This document shows, piece after piece, positions 20,929 to 31,278 of a stretch of 64,000 bases of DNA. The position numbers were made by a program, and so were the translations under genes. The stretch comes from Breoghania sp. (lineage in GTDB: Bacteria > Pseudomonadota > Alphaproteobacteria > Rhizobiales > Stappiaceae), in NCBI RefSeq assembly GCF_030066895.1, contig NZ_JASJAV010000013.1:1-64000 (forward strand). Direction: 5' to 3'. Position 1 is the stretch's first letter; the number at the start of each line of letters is the position of its first letter. The notes under the pieces were generated by a model. It searched no databases. It saw only the letters and a program-made list of their open reading frames with translations, and was not told the origin of the DNA.

Positions 20929-21203
20929 TTCACCTCCACTTTCTTGGAAACAATCCCCTGATCTTCAAGCACTTCGCCAAATACGTGGCAGAGATAGGCG
21001 AGCGGATTGAAGTTCTGACGGGTGCGAAGCGGAGCGCCCAGCAGCGTCAGGGTGTTCGGGTTTATCGTGTTGGTGGAAACGGTCAGACTCTTGCGATCGC
21101 AGAACTCCGCCCAGCACACCGCCTTGCCCTCGACGCTGAGATCAATGCCGGTATTGGGGATGCCTTCCTGGACTGCGACCACTTTCCCCAGGTGAACTGA
21201 CAA
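20925..21203 (-). CDS. Small conserved-looking protein of unknown function
   Basis: A 92-residue frame starting at TTG 21203 and open upstream to about 21272 without an ATG, so the true start may be lost. It has no signal peptide or membrane helix and contains a single Cys-Trp-Ala-Glu-Phe-Cys segment. Its stop overlaps the start of the alpha/beta hydrolase. I do not recognise the family; position suggests a role in the same catabolic operon. Confidence 0.45.
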   Translation of the reverse strand: MSVHLGKVVAVQEGIPNTGIDLSVEGKAVCWAEFCDRKSLTVSTNTINPNTLTLLGAPLRTRQNFNPLAYLCHVFGEVLEDQGIVSKKVEVK

Positions 21204-21356
21204 GGTGTAGGCCTTGTCATCGTACTTGAGCGTGATATCTCCCGTGAAGAATCTTCTGAAGTACTGGTTGGCGAATTTTCAGAACATTCGTCGTTATATC
21301 TTCTGTCAAGGTATTCTATTTTTTATTGTGATTCTTATTCGTTATATACTTCGAAA

Positions 21357-22763
21357 TTAATTGACGATGTCTGTCAGCTTTCTGCGAGCCGTTTCGGTGC
21401 CGAAGATGAAGATCGTCGGAACCATGAGCAGGGCGCCGATAGCGGCGGTCAGTTCCGCAGTCGTGGGGCCGGACTGCTGGGCAACGATGCAAAGGCCCAT
21501 CATCGAGAAGACCGCGGTCAACCGGCCGATACCGATTGCGATACTCGTTCCCGTTGCACGAACGTGGGTGGGGAAGATTTCGGAAGAATAGGTGATCAGG
21601 ATCGAGTGAAGTCCGACGCCGATCAGGGCCGTAGCAACGTAGAGCAGATGCACGTTAGGGACTTCCATCGAGGTGGAGAAGTACATGGTGGAAGCTCCGC
21701 CCATCACCAGCAGTGCGAACATCAGCAGTGCAAGGTGACGGCCAATGATATCGCCAACCCGCCCGGCGAGAGTGTAGCTGAACACCGCGATGCCCCACAT
21801 CAGCATGCTCATCCGGCCGCGGGTCACGGCATCCATGCCGAAGTCCTGCGACAGGGCGACGAAGAACCAGGTCAGGTTGCCCCATGCCCAGAAGGCGCCC
21901 AGCGAATGCAGCGTCATGGCGATGAAGGTGTTCTTGCGATAAGCTGGCTTGAACAGTTCGCGGATGTTGACCTTCTTGCCGTTCGGATCCGCAACGTGCT
22001 GCTTGCCGAGGGCCTTGACGCGTTCGACCTCTGCACGGGCCGCCTTCCACTGCTTGCTTTCCTGCAGGACGAAGAGGACGGGGATGATGATGACCACGGC
22101 CACGATCGCCGTCATGGAGAAGGTGCGCCAGGAGTAGTTCATCGACATCATCAGGGTGAACGGCGCCGAGCACATGAAGAAGCCGAGCGGGGTGCCTGCC
22201 TGCATGAGGCCAAGCAGCGTTCCGCTGGTCTGTGCGGGAGTGATTTCCGACAAATGCGAAGCGCCGAATTCTCCACTGGCAGGTCTGTCCGTGTGAAGAG
22301 ATGAAGCGCAGCGGGAGGAGAGCGGCAATACCAATACTACGGGTCATGCCGATTATTCTGTTGAAGATAACAGCCATGCCGATCTTGCGCCCGTGTCGAT
22401 CCGCCACAAGCGGCAGCCAGAGGGCGCTGAATAAGTCGCCGACGGAAAAGACGCTGGCCACCAGGCCAATGTAGGTGGAGGTGTAATGCATTTTCTCCAT
22501 CATTCCGGGGACGGCGAGCTGGAAGGTGTTATTGAAGTTTACTAGGCACCAGCTCAAGGTGACGATGATGAAGGAAGTTATGACATACCCGGTTGTGTAA
22601 GTATATTTTCCGTTTGTTTCCGCCCCCCCCCCCCCCCCGCGGCCTCGGCATCGGATGCGATCCCGGCGGCGGCCGCATCAGTAGCTATCTCGGCGACGGT
22701 GACATCAGCATCGGCGGCGATCCCGGCAGCAGCGGCATCATTTGTAGTCGTTGTCGATTGCAT
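21357..22763 (-). pseudogene. MFS transporter with Ala-rich N-terminus and poly-G tract, frameshifted
   Basis: The carrier body includes LVADRHGRKIGMAV after helix 2, AGRVGDIIGRH in the central loop and YSSEIFPTHVRATG near helix 11. ATG 22763 opens a low-complexity Ala/Asp-rich cytoplasmic leader with two copies of an AAAAGIA-type repeat, then a run of 16 Gs in the coding sense. With 16 Gs the frame ends 19 codons later; with 17 or 14 it joins smoothly to GKYTYTTGYVITSF and helix 1. A second frame change near 22310 damages helices 4-5. It is another candidate importer for the catabolic cluster. Confidence 0.72.
22623..22638 (-). repeat. 16-base homopolymeric C tract (poly-G in the gene) inside an MFS gene
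   Basis: Sixteen consecutive Cs on the + strand, within the 5' coding region of the MFS gene at 21357-22763. Tract length decides whether the leader is in frame with the transporter: 14, 17 or 20 gives an open frame, 16 does not. This is the layout of a slipped-strand contingency locus, but the window has many homopolymer shifts that could be sequencing artefacts. Confidence 0.75.
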
Positions 22764-22792
22764 GGGCTTTCTCCCTGGACGCGCTGCGCCAT

Positions 22793-23983
22793 TTAGATGA
22801 CTTTCTGTTCTGTCCAAGCGAGGATCTCTTCGGGAGCTAACCCGAACGTCGACCCGTAAACCTCCTGGTTGTGCTGGCCTAAGGTTGGCGCCGGCGACCG
22901 TACGACGGCGTCGGTTTCCGAAAGGTGGAGAGCGGAGTTGGTGATCCGGACCTTGCCCGCCTTGGGGTGGTCGGTTTCCACGAACATGCCGCGTGTGCCC
23001 GCGATGTGCGGATCGGTGCAGACTTGCGAGACGCCGAGGATGGGAGCTGCGGGAATGCGCTGGGCCAGAAGTTCCTTGACGATGTCGTCGACGGTGCGCG
23101 TCGCTGATCAATCTTCGGTGTGGCGCTTGAGCAGCTTGCCGTTTTGAACGCGCTTGAAGTTGGTATCGAACTCCGGCATCTCGAGAAGCTCGGGCTTGCC
23201 CATGATGTCGACGAAGACCTTCCAGAGCTTGTCGTTGCCGATGGTGATGACGAAGTACCCGTCGGAGGCCTTGAAGGAGTCGGCTGGGGCAACGGATTCG
23301 TAGGAGTTGCCGCGCCGTCGCGGGATGCGGTTGTCGACCAGGTAGTGCTGGTTGATTGTCATTATGCTGGTGATGAGGGCATCGACGAGGGAGATGTCGA
23401 TCATCTGGCCGTGGCCGGTGGCATTGCGGTGGACCAGCGCCGCCATGACACCCATGGCGCCGGTCATGTCGCCCATGACGTCGCAGACCGGACCGCCGGC
23501 CCGCAGGGGCTCGGCGTCGGCTTGGCCCGTCACGCTCATCAGGCCGCTCATTGCCTGGCCGATGAGGTCGTAGCCCGGCAGCAGGCTGTAGGGACCTGTC
23601 TGTCCGAAGCCGGAGATCGCGACGTAGATGATTTTCGGATTGATTTCCTTCAGGACTTTGTAGTCGAGGCCGAGCTTCTTCATGATGCCCGGTTTGAAGT
23701 TCTCGACCATGACGTCGGACGTCTCGATCATCTTGAGGAAGATGTCTTTGCCGGTCTTGAGGTTGAGTGTAACCCCCCTTTTGCTGCGGTTGAGGTTCAT
23801 GTAGTAAGAACTCTCACCGTTGACGAAGGGGTTGTACTGGCGGGCGTCGTCGCCCGTGCCGGGGTGCTCGATCTTGATGACCTCGGCGCCCAGATCTGCG
23901 AGGAGTGCCCCGCATAAGGGACCTGCAAGAATTCGCGAGAGGTCAAGGGCCCGCACTCCGGCGAGTGTCCGGTTCTCTTTCAT
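22793..23983 (-). pseudogene. CaiB/BaiF family III CoA-transferase, one Trp-to-TGA stop
   Basis: Family III CoA-transferase, which moves CoA between carboxylic acids. N-terminal ALDLSRILAGPLCGALLADLG is the signature; GDMTGAMG carries the catalytic Asp; GFGQTGPYS and RAGGPVCDVMG are further conserved segments. A single TGA at 23110-23108 lies in HTED-W-SATRTVDD; beyond it the same frame continues through LAQRIPAAPILGVSQV to TAA at 22795-22793. Length of 396 codons is normal. It would activate the acid imported by the neighbouring carriers. Confidence 0.85.
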
Positions 23984-24069
23984 TGTTGAAACTCCTAGAA
24001 ATTTGGCTTGGGGCTGAAGGCGCGTCCGCTCGGATGGGGCGACCGGGCGCGTCTGCTTTTTCTTGTCCC

Positions 24070-25256
24070 TCAGCCCAGTTCATTTCCGGCGATGAGCACA
24101 GCGCTGAGCTGCGGTCCTCCGCCGAAAGTGTGCGAAAGTCCCCTGGAGGCGTTCTTGATCTGTCGTCGGGGATCATCGACCTTGTGCTGGAACTGCTTGT
24201 AGATCTCGTAGGTCATGCGCAGTCCGCTTGCCCCGACCGGGTGGCCGAAGCACTTCAGTCCGCCGTCGATATTGACCGGAAGATCTCCGGTGAGTTCGAA
24301 GGCGCCGTTGTCAATGTCTTCGCGCGCCTTGCCGCGCTGGTTGAAGCCGAAATCTTCGTAGATCAGCATTTCCGTGATCGTGAAACATCGTGGACTTCGG
24401 CCAGATCGATTTCCTTGCGCGTATCCTTGATGCCCGCCATCTGATAGGCCTTGGACGAAGAGGTCTTCAGCGCATCGAAGCTGGTCCAGCTGAAGCCGGG
24501 CCGCTGGTGGGGCAGCATCGTGTCCATCGCAACGCCGAGACCCTTCACGTAGATCGGGTCGTCGCGGAACGCCTTGGCGTTGTCGGCGCGGGTGATGATC
24601 GCGCAGGCCGATCCGTCACTGTTGCCGCAGCAGTCGAACAGGCCGAGCGGGGTGGCTATGATCGGGGCCGGCATCACCTGGTCGAGGGTCAGTTCCTTGT
24701 GGAAGTGCGCCCTCGGCGAGAACATGCCGTTGTGGTGGTTCTTCACCGTGATCTTGCCGATCGTCTGCTTGCCTTCTTCGTAAGAGAGGCCGTACTGCTC
24801 GAAGTAGCGCGTCGCGATGAGGGCGAAGGAGCCCGGTGCCGTCCGGCGCGCTTCGGTGACCGGGTTCATGCCGCGGCCCGCACCCAGATCGGGATAGTCG
24901 GTGTCCTTCAGTTTCTCCACGCCCAACGCCATCACCACGTCGAAGGCGCCGCTGGCAACGGCCATGCAGGCCTCGAACAGGGCGATGTGGCCGAAGGTGC
25001 AGAAGTTCTCGTTTCGGATCAGCGGGATGTTGCTGAGCTTGAGTGCGTCTGCGACCTGTGCGGCGGCAAGACCGCCGACCGGCGCATACATTTGGTCGAT
25101 GAAGATCGCTTCGATATCCTGCGGGCCGACGCCTGCATCCTCATAGGCTTCGTAGGCGGACTCGATGGCGAGATCGGCGACGCCGCGGTCCCAGCGCTCT
25201 CCGAACTTCGAGCAGCCCATTCCGACGATCGCGACTTTATCTTTCAAAGATATCAT
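24070..25256 (-). pseudogene. Thiolase (acetyl-CoA acetyltransferase, SCP-x type), frameshifted
   Basis: Thiolase-fold enzyme starting MISLKDKVAIVGMG. The active-site Cys is in NENFCTFGHIALFEA; later motifs are EVHDCFTITE and CFGHPVGASGLRMTYE (the catalytic His region). A frameshift near 24385 splits HD from CFTITE. ATG 25256 overlaps the stop of the upstream gene. It likely performs thiolytic cleavage or condensation in the same pathway as its DUF35 partner, a pairing common in steroid- and aromatic-acid-type degradation. Confidence 0.83.
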
Positions 25257-26604
25257 TCGCCCTCCGCGTTCGCCGCCGGGCGGCATTTCCAGTAGTAGTT
25301 TATGTAGTTGCCGCCCACGTAGACCTTGCGGAAGGTGAATTCGACCGGCATGCCGATCGAAATCTTGTCTTTGTCGAAATCCGTCATCAGCAGGTAGTAG
25401 CGGGTCTTCTCGTCGTCCTCGCACACGGTCTGGACGACGACGGGGTCGTCGCTGCGACCTGCCAGATTGTCGATCGAATAGGTGAAGACGCGGGCCTTCC
25501 TGTCGGACAGGCGAACTGTTTCGAATTCATCCTTGGAATGGCATGTCGGACAGACGCGGTTCATCGGGGTCGTGATGGTTCCGCATTTGGTGCACTTGCT
25601 GCCGTGGAAGCGCAGCAGCGACTCCTGATCGCGCCAGTAGCCGGCGGTGGAGGGGACGGTGCGGAACGGTTCGCCCGGCTGGGCTTCCAGGATGTCGCGG
25701 AAGGACAGGAAGCGGTTGTAGGATTCCAGCGGGCGGCCGCGGGCCAGGTTGCGGGCGACGAGAATGAGATCGCCGGGAGCGGTCGTTTCCAGCGCGTTTG
25801 CCAGAAGCAGGAGCGGTTGAGCCGCGCCGCAATACCCGACCTGCAGCCTCAGCGGATCGGACAGTCGTTCGGGCGCAAACCCGAGATGCTTGGCGATCTT
25901 CGAGCTGTCGCGCAGGCCCTGGGTCGCGAGCACGAGCTTGGAGATCTGCTCGGGCTTCAGGTCCACCTGCGACAGAAGGCCCTTGATCGCCTGCGACACG
26001 GCCCGATTGTAAACCTCGTCCTTGGCGAAGCGGGATTCTGCTGAATGTGGGAACTTGTCGCCGCTGTTCCTCCAGTTGTCGAGGATCTCGTTGTTGAGCG
26101 AAAAGCTCTCGCGATAGATCGCGACGAGATCGTCGGCAGCGATGAGGGCGGCAGCCCCGGCATCGCCGGCAATCTGTTCCAGATCCGACTTTGGATAACC
26201 GAGAGGACAATCGGCGGCGATCACGATCACGCGGGCATTCGAGCCGGATGCAACGGCATCCAGTGCCGCTTTCAGAGCGCTGGTGCCCGCCCGGGCACTG
26301 GATCCGAAATCCGCAGTATGGATAGTGTACTTGAGATCGATCGCTGTGGTCGCGAAGCCGGCTTGTGATTTTTCTGCGTAAGGGGCGGTAGTTGACGCGT
26401 AGAGCAACGCATCGACGGTTTCTCGTTCTGTCCCTTAAAGGCAATCCCTGGCGGCTTCCACCGCCAATGTCAGACTGTCTTCGTCGGTATTGACGCGCTT
26501 CTCTCACCCTTGAGTCTCGGCCTCTCCCAAGCTTTTGCGATCGCTTCGCGTTTCAGGCGATACAACGGGATGTAGATACCGGTCCTCGCGATTCCCACAT
26601 TCAT
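25253..26604 (-). pseudogene. HMG-CoA-synthase-like protein fused to a DUF35 acyl-CoA zinc-ribbon/OB domain, N-terminus disrupted
   Basis: The N-terminal thiolase-fold part (MNVGIARTGIYIPLYRL, later LQVGYCGAAQPLLLL) resembles HMG-CoA synthase or archaeal-type ketosynthases. The C-terminal third is a DUF35 module with a zinc ribbon (KCTKCGTITTPMNRVCPTC) and an OB-fold. ATG 26604 has an AAGGAG ribosome site. A frameshift near 26500 and a TAA near 26438 (in ARDCLxGTERE) break the first 60 residues. It is the first gene of the leftward cluster, immediately downstream of the sigma54 promoter. Confidence 0.78.
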
Positions 26605-26693
26605 AAAGTTCTCTCCTTATGCCGTGCTGACGGCAGCAAGGAGATGGGCAAGGGCGCCTACCTTCTGACATGCCGGAGCACGTCAAAGGAGGA

Positions 26694-26708
26694 GCAAGCA
26701 GTGTGCCA
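26694..26708 (-). promoter_or_regulatory. Sigma54 (RpoN) promoter of the leftward catabolic operon
   Basis: On the minus strand the sequence is TGGCACACTGCTTGC, matching the -24/-12 consensus TGGCACGN4TTGC with correct GG-GC spacing. It lies 90 bp upstream of the ATG at 26604. A sigma54 activator is encoded at the far end of the same cluster (14608-16530), which makes the pairing convincing. The activator binding site, expected 80-150 bp further upstream (26780-26860), is not evident. Confidence 0.8.
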
Positions 26709-26986
26709 ATAATATTTTTAGGGATTCTCTAGTATTTTCGGGGCTCCTATTCAGGAAATGGAACGCTAAATCAGGAATAAATATTTTGCAGCAAAAAGTT
26801 GGGCCATTCCATTTATGGAATGCATCCTAAAGTTCTGCAACACCGGGCTGCGACAAACCGTCGAGTGCACGCAAGGGCAGGAGTTCGGTCGCCGGAATTC
26901 AACGGTATCTATGACGTCAGGTGCGGCGGAAAAGGGGCGGCGGGAAATATTGCGCCGCTACCCGAGGGCAACGGCGCACCCGAATC

Positions 26987-27361
26987 TCAGTGACTGATCA
27001 TCCACGGCCGTTTGGCGGGGAAGGTCTTGTCGCCATCGGCGATGAAGACGGTGCCTGCCTTTGACGAGCCTATCCCCGAGCAGCATGCGCATACCGCCGG
27101 GTGGCGTTTGGCGCGTTTCTCAGATACGGCTGCCTACGGGCTGTCGCGCGTGGAAAACTGCGGGGTGTGGCGGGCGCGTTCATTCGTTGCCAGCGCCGTG
27201 CGTCGTTCGGCGGACAATCCCGACATGTGGTGCACTTGCAGGAGGACCCGGGGGGCCTCCTGCTTGCACGCCGGACACGCGATCGGATCCGCATGGGCCG
27301 ACATCGGGCGAAGTGCCGTGATCGGACCGCAGTCGGGACACATGTAATCGTAGACCGGCAT
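26987..27361 (-). pseudogene. FmdB-family zinc-ribbon protein, one nonsense codon
   Basis: Small putative regulator or accessory protein starting MPVYDYMCPDCG with a second pair CPAC. The frame continues past a TAG at 27136-27134, where Glu is likely, through SEKRAKRHPAVCACC and ends in the family hallmark RPWMISH before TGA at 26989-26987. It is 124 codons long, close to known FmdB proteins. It follows formamidase by 11 bp, the usual fmdA-fmdB order, in the urea/amide operon. Confidence 0.8.
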
Positions 27362-27372
27362 GGTTGCCTCCT

Positions 27373-28602
27373 TCAGAGATCCGGTGCCAGAGGAACGTCG
27401 ATGGATCCGTCGAGATGCATGATCGGACCGTCCGCTCCCGGCATCATGTCGAATTCGAAGATGTCGGTCGGCAGCCACAGCGTTGCGCAGGCATTGGGAA
27501 CGTCGACGACGCCCGAGACGTGTCCCTGCACCGGCGCCGTGCCCAGGATCGCGTAGCCCTGTGCACCCGTGTAGCCGAATTTCTCCAGGTATTCGATGGC
27601 GTTGAGACAGGCTATGCGATAGGCGACATGGACGTCCAGATAGTGCTGCGTGTCCGCCTCATCGACAGAGATGCTCTCGAAGATCATATAGTCGTCGTAT
27701 TTCGGCACGATCGGGGAGGGCTTGAAGATCGGGTTCTTGACCCCGTATTTCGCCATCCCGTCCTTGATCAGCGTGACGCGGATATGCAGCCAGCCCGCCA
27801 TTTCGATGGTGTCGCAGAAGGTGATATCGCCGTCGCCCTGGCTGAAGTGCAGATCGCCCATGGAAAGCCCCGCACCGTTCACATAGGCGGGGAAATAGAT
27901 CTTGGAGCCGCGCGAAAGATCCTTGATGTCGCAGTTGCCGCCGTGCTCGCGCGGGGGAACGGTGCGCGCCGCTTCGGCCGCTGCCGCATCGCGCGCCTCG
28001 CCCTTCATCTGGCCCATATGGGCGGACTGCGTGTTGGGCAGGTTGGCAAGCCCCGGCACGCGGTCCGGGTCGGTGTTGAAGAGCGCGGTTTCGCGCGCAT
28101 TCCAGTCATCCAGCATCTTGCGGTCCAGCAGGCAGCCGATGAGACCGGGATGGATCAGTCCCGCATAGCGCACGCCGGGAACGTGGCGCGACTTGGTGAA
28201 CATGCCTTCGAAATCCCAGATCGACTTCTGGGCTTCCGGAAAATGCTCGGTCAGGAAGCCACCGCCATTCTGCTTGGAAAAGAAGCCGTTGAAGCCCCAC
28301 AGCATCTCTTCCTTGGTGCCGATATCGAGAATGTCGACCACCAGAAGATCGTCGGGCTCCGCGCCCTTCACGCCGATCGGTCCGGAGAGATAATGGACCT
28401 GCTCCAGCTCCACGTCGCGCATGTCTGCGGCATCGTCGTTGTTTCCGATCTGGCCACCGGTCCAGCCATACGTTTCGATTTTGAAATCGTCGCTCGGTTC
28501 CACCCACACCGCCATGGGGATGTCGGGATGCCAGCGATTGTGCACCTTCTCGTTTGTGTGCGGGGATTCCTTCAGGTCCGCTGAGATCAGCGTATCGGCC
28601 AT
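27373..28602 (-). CDS. fmdA: Formamidase
   Basis: Intact 409-residue acetamidase/formamidase-family enzyme that hydrolyses formamide (and short amides) to formate and ammonia. Family segments include GPIGVKGAEPDDLLVVDILD, FPGVRY-like HVPGVRYAGLIHPG and NGAGLSMGDLHFSQGDGDI with His and Asp residues of the metal site. It is encoded last but one in the leftward urtABCDE-fmdA-fmdB operon, so the ABC transporter probably supplies both urea and short amides. Start ATG 28602 gives the normal length. Confidence 0.93.
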   Translation of the reverse strand: MADTLISADLKESPHTNEKVHNRWHPDIPMAVWVEPSDDFKIETYGWTGGQIGNNDDAADMRDVELEQVHYLSGPIGVKGAEPDDLLVVDILDIGTKEEMLWGFNGFFSKQNGGGFLTEHFPEAQKSIWDFEGMFTKSRHVPGVRYAGLIHPGLIGCLLDRKMLDDWNARETALFNTDPDRVPGLANLPNTQSAHMGQMKGEARDAAAAEAARTVPPREHGGNCDIKDLSRGSKIYFPAYVNGAGLSMGDLHFSQGDGDITFCDTIEMAGWLHIRVTLIKDGMAKYGVKNPIFKPSPIVPKYDDYMIFESISVDEADTQHYLDVHVAYRIACLNAIEYLEKFGYTGAQGYAILGTAPVQGHVSGVVDVPNACATLWLPTDIFEFDMMPGADGPIMHLDGSIDVPLAPDL

Positions 28603-28656
28603 CGTAGTCTCCTCTGGTTCGCCCCATTGCCCCGGGGCTCGGTGGGAAAGGGGAGG

Positions 28657-29346
28657 TCACACGGACAGGAAGCCGGCGACCTTTTCCTCATCGATTTGCG
28701 CGCGCAGCTCGTCATGGACGAGGCGGCCGTTTTCGAGCACCAGGATCCGGTCCGCGACATCGAGCGCGAAGGACAGCACCTGTTCGGATACGACGATCGA
28801 CAGGCCGCGCTCATCGCGAATGCGCCTAAGAACGCGGGCCATTTCGCGGATGATCGAGGGCTGGATGCCTTCCGTCGGTTCGTCGAGAAGCAGCACCTTC
28901 GGATTGGTGGCGAGCGCACGGGCGATGGCGATCTGTTGCTGGTGGCCGCCCGAAAGGTTGCCACCTCGCCGGTTCTTCATGTCGAGCAGCACGGGAAACA
29001 GCTCGTAGATGCCGTCCGGCACCTTGGATGTTCCTGACAGGGTGAGGCCGGTATCGATGTTTTCCTGCACCGTCATGGTCTGGAAGATCATCCGTCCCTG
29101 CGGTACGTAGGCGACGCCCTGGGCCACATGCTCGAAGCTCTTCAGCGACGTGATGTCCGTGCCGTCGACCATCGCGTGGCCCTCGCTTGTCGGCACGATG
29201 CCCATGAGCGACTTCATCAGCATCGTCTTGCCCATGCCGTTGCGCCCCATGATGGCGACGATCTCGCCTGGCGCGATGGTGAAATCGAGGCCGTGCAGCA
29301 CTTCGCTCTGGCCGTAGGCGGCATGGTAGTGATCCACTTGCAGCAT
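28657..29346 (-). CDS. urtE: Urea ABC transporter ATP-binding subunit UrtE
   Basis: Intact 229-residue ATPase of the branched-chain/urea type (LivF-like). Walker A is GRNGMGKTMLMKSL, the signature is LSGGHQQQIAIARAL and Walker B VLLLDEPTEG, followed by QPSIIREM, all typical of UrtE. It is the last ABC gene of the operon, separated by 9 bp from urtD. Confidence 0.93.
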   Translation of the reverse strand: MLQVDHYHAAYGQSEVLHGLDFTIAPGEIVAIMGRNGMGKTMLMKSLMGIVPTSEGHAMVDGTDITSLKSFEHVAQGVAYVPQGRMIFQTMTVQENIDTGLTLSGTSKVPDGIYELFPVLLDMKNRRGGNLSGGHQQQIAIARALATNPKVLLLDEPTEGIQPSIIREMARVLRRIRDERGLSIVVSEQVLSFALDVADRILVLENGRLVHDELRAQIDEEKVAGFLSV

Positions 29347-29355
29347 GGTGGCCTC

Positions 29356-30113
29356 CTAATGCCCGAGATAGACGTCGATGACCTTGGGATCGGCCTGCAC
29401 CTTGGCCATGGAGCCCTCCGAGAGGACCTGGCCCTGATGCAGCACGGTGACCCGGTTGGCGATGTCCTCCACGAACTTCATGTCGTGTTCGACCACCAGC
29501 ACCGAGCGTCCCTTGGTGATTTCGTTGAGAAGCTTCGCGATCTGCACGCGTTCCGAAACGCTCATGCCCGCCACCGGCTCATCCAGCATCAGAAGTTCCG
29601 GGGCCTGGATCAGCAGCATGCCGATCTCCAGCCACTACTTCTGGCCGTGACTGAGAAGGGCGGCCTGCTTGTCGAGTAACTCGTCGAGGAACGCCATCTC
29701 GGCGATCTCGCGCACCCGCGAGATCACTTCAGCGTCCCGCTTGAAGGTGAGCGCTCCGAAGACGTTGCGACCCCGCGCGGGAAGTAAATCTTGAGGTTCT
29801 CGAAGACGGTCAGATCCTCGTAGATCGACGGATTCTGGAACTTCCGCCCCACCCCTTCGCGCACGATCTCGTGCTCCTTCATCTCGGTCAGTTCGCGGTT
29901 GCGGAACTTGATCGAACCGTCGCTGGCCTTGGTTCGCCCGCAAATGAGATCGAGCACTGTGATCTTGCCGGCCCCGTTCGGGCCGATGATCACGTGGATC
30001 TCGTTCTCGTCCACATAGAGGTTGGGGTCGTTGACCGCCTTGAACCCGTCGAAGGAGACCGTGAGATTCTCGATTGCGAGCAGGAAGTCGGTGTTGTTGG
30101 AAAGCGTGTTCAT
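29356..30113 (-). pseudogene. urtD: Urea ABC transporter ATP-binding subunit UrtD, disrupted
   Basis: LivG-like ATPase. Walker A reads GPNGAGKIT: the Thr after Lys, which binds magnesium, is Ile (ATC for ACC). A frameshift occurs near 29775 after LKIYFPRG, and a TAG at 29637-29635 replaces Gln in SHGQK-Q-WLEIGM, the ABC signature region. Walker B LLMLDEPVAGMS and switch His in VVEHDM are intact. ATG 30113 overlaps the urtC stop. If real, the Walker A change alone would inactivate this subunit. Confidence 0.88.
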
Positions 30114-31267
30114 CGCGCCGTACTCCTGTCGGGGGGTATTCCGCGGCCTGCGGGTCTTCCAGCGGCGCATCCGAAGAGGCGTCGGGGTGGGAGCCTGCGG
30201 TTGACGAGCGGGGCCAGATAGCTGCGGTAGACACCGGCCAGACCATTGGGGAAGATGGGGACGACGGCGATGAAGAGCGCGCCCAGGCCGAACAGTCACA
30301 GTTCCGGGAAGGTCTCGGAGAAGGTGGTCTTGGCCCAGTTCACCAGCAGCGTGCCGTAGACCGCGCCGAAGATCGAAAGCCGTCCGCCGACCGCGGTGTA
30401 GATGACCATCTCGATCGACGGCACGATGCCGACGAAGGAGGGCGACATGAACCCGACCTGCAGCGTGAACATCGCCTCGCCGATTGACGACAGCATGGCG
30501 GCAAAGCAGAAGACGAAGATCTTGAAGTTGGCCACATCGTAGCCGGAAAAGCGGACCCGGTCCTCCTTGTCGCGCACCGCCACCAGAAGATGCCCGAGCT
30601 TGCTCTTCAGGATGAACAGACACACGACCAGCACGCCGAGCAGCAATCCGGCATTGAGGAAATAGAGGACGTATTTCGCGCTGTCGGTGCGGATGTCCCA
30701 GCCCATCAAGGTGCGCAGGTCGGTGATGCCGTTGACACCGCCCGTGTAGCCCTGCTGGCCGATGATCAGGATCGTCAGGATGGCGGCAATCGCCTGCGTG
30801 ATGATGGCGAAGTAGACGCCGCCGACGCGCCGCTTGAACATCGCCGCGCCGATGATGAAGGCGAAGAGCACCGGCAGGACGAGAACAGCGATCACCGTGA
30901 AGGTGAAGCTGTGGAAGGGCTCCCAGAACCAGGGCAGTTCGGTGAGCTGGTTTCAGTCCATGAAGTCGGGGATGCCGGGTGTGGACTGGATCTTGGTGAC
31001 CTCCGGCGTGGAGGCCTCCAGTTTCAGGAACATCGCCATGCAGTAGCCGCCGAGGCCGAAGAAAATGCCCTGACCGAGGCTGAGGATGCCGCCCATGCCC
31101 CAGCACAGGATCAGGCCGATGGCGATGAAGGCGTAGGTCAGGTACTTGCCGATCAGGTTGAGGCGGAAGATGTCGACCGACAGCGGCAGGATCACCACGA
31201 TCAGCAGGGCGAGAACGGCCAGAGCCAGCAGGTCCCGGCGGTTGAGAAAGGCTTTTGCGTTGGTCAT
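30110..31267 (-). pseudogene. urtC: Urea ABC transporter permease UrtC, two Trp-to-TGA stops
   Basis: LivM-type permease of about 385 residues in a single frame. It has the permease loop GGVNGITDL and many hydrophobic helices. TGA codons at 30955-30953 (FMD-W-NQLTELPWFW) and 30298-30296 (FPEL-W-LFGLGALF) fall on conserved Trp positions. ATG 31267 is 12 bp from the urtB stop. The frame ends at a TGA overlapping the urtD ATG. Confidence 0.87.
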
Positions 31268-31278
31268 GACGATCTCTC

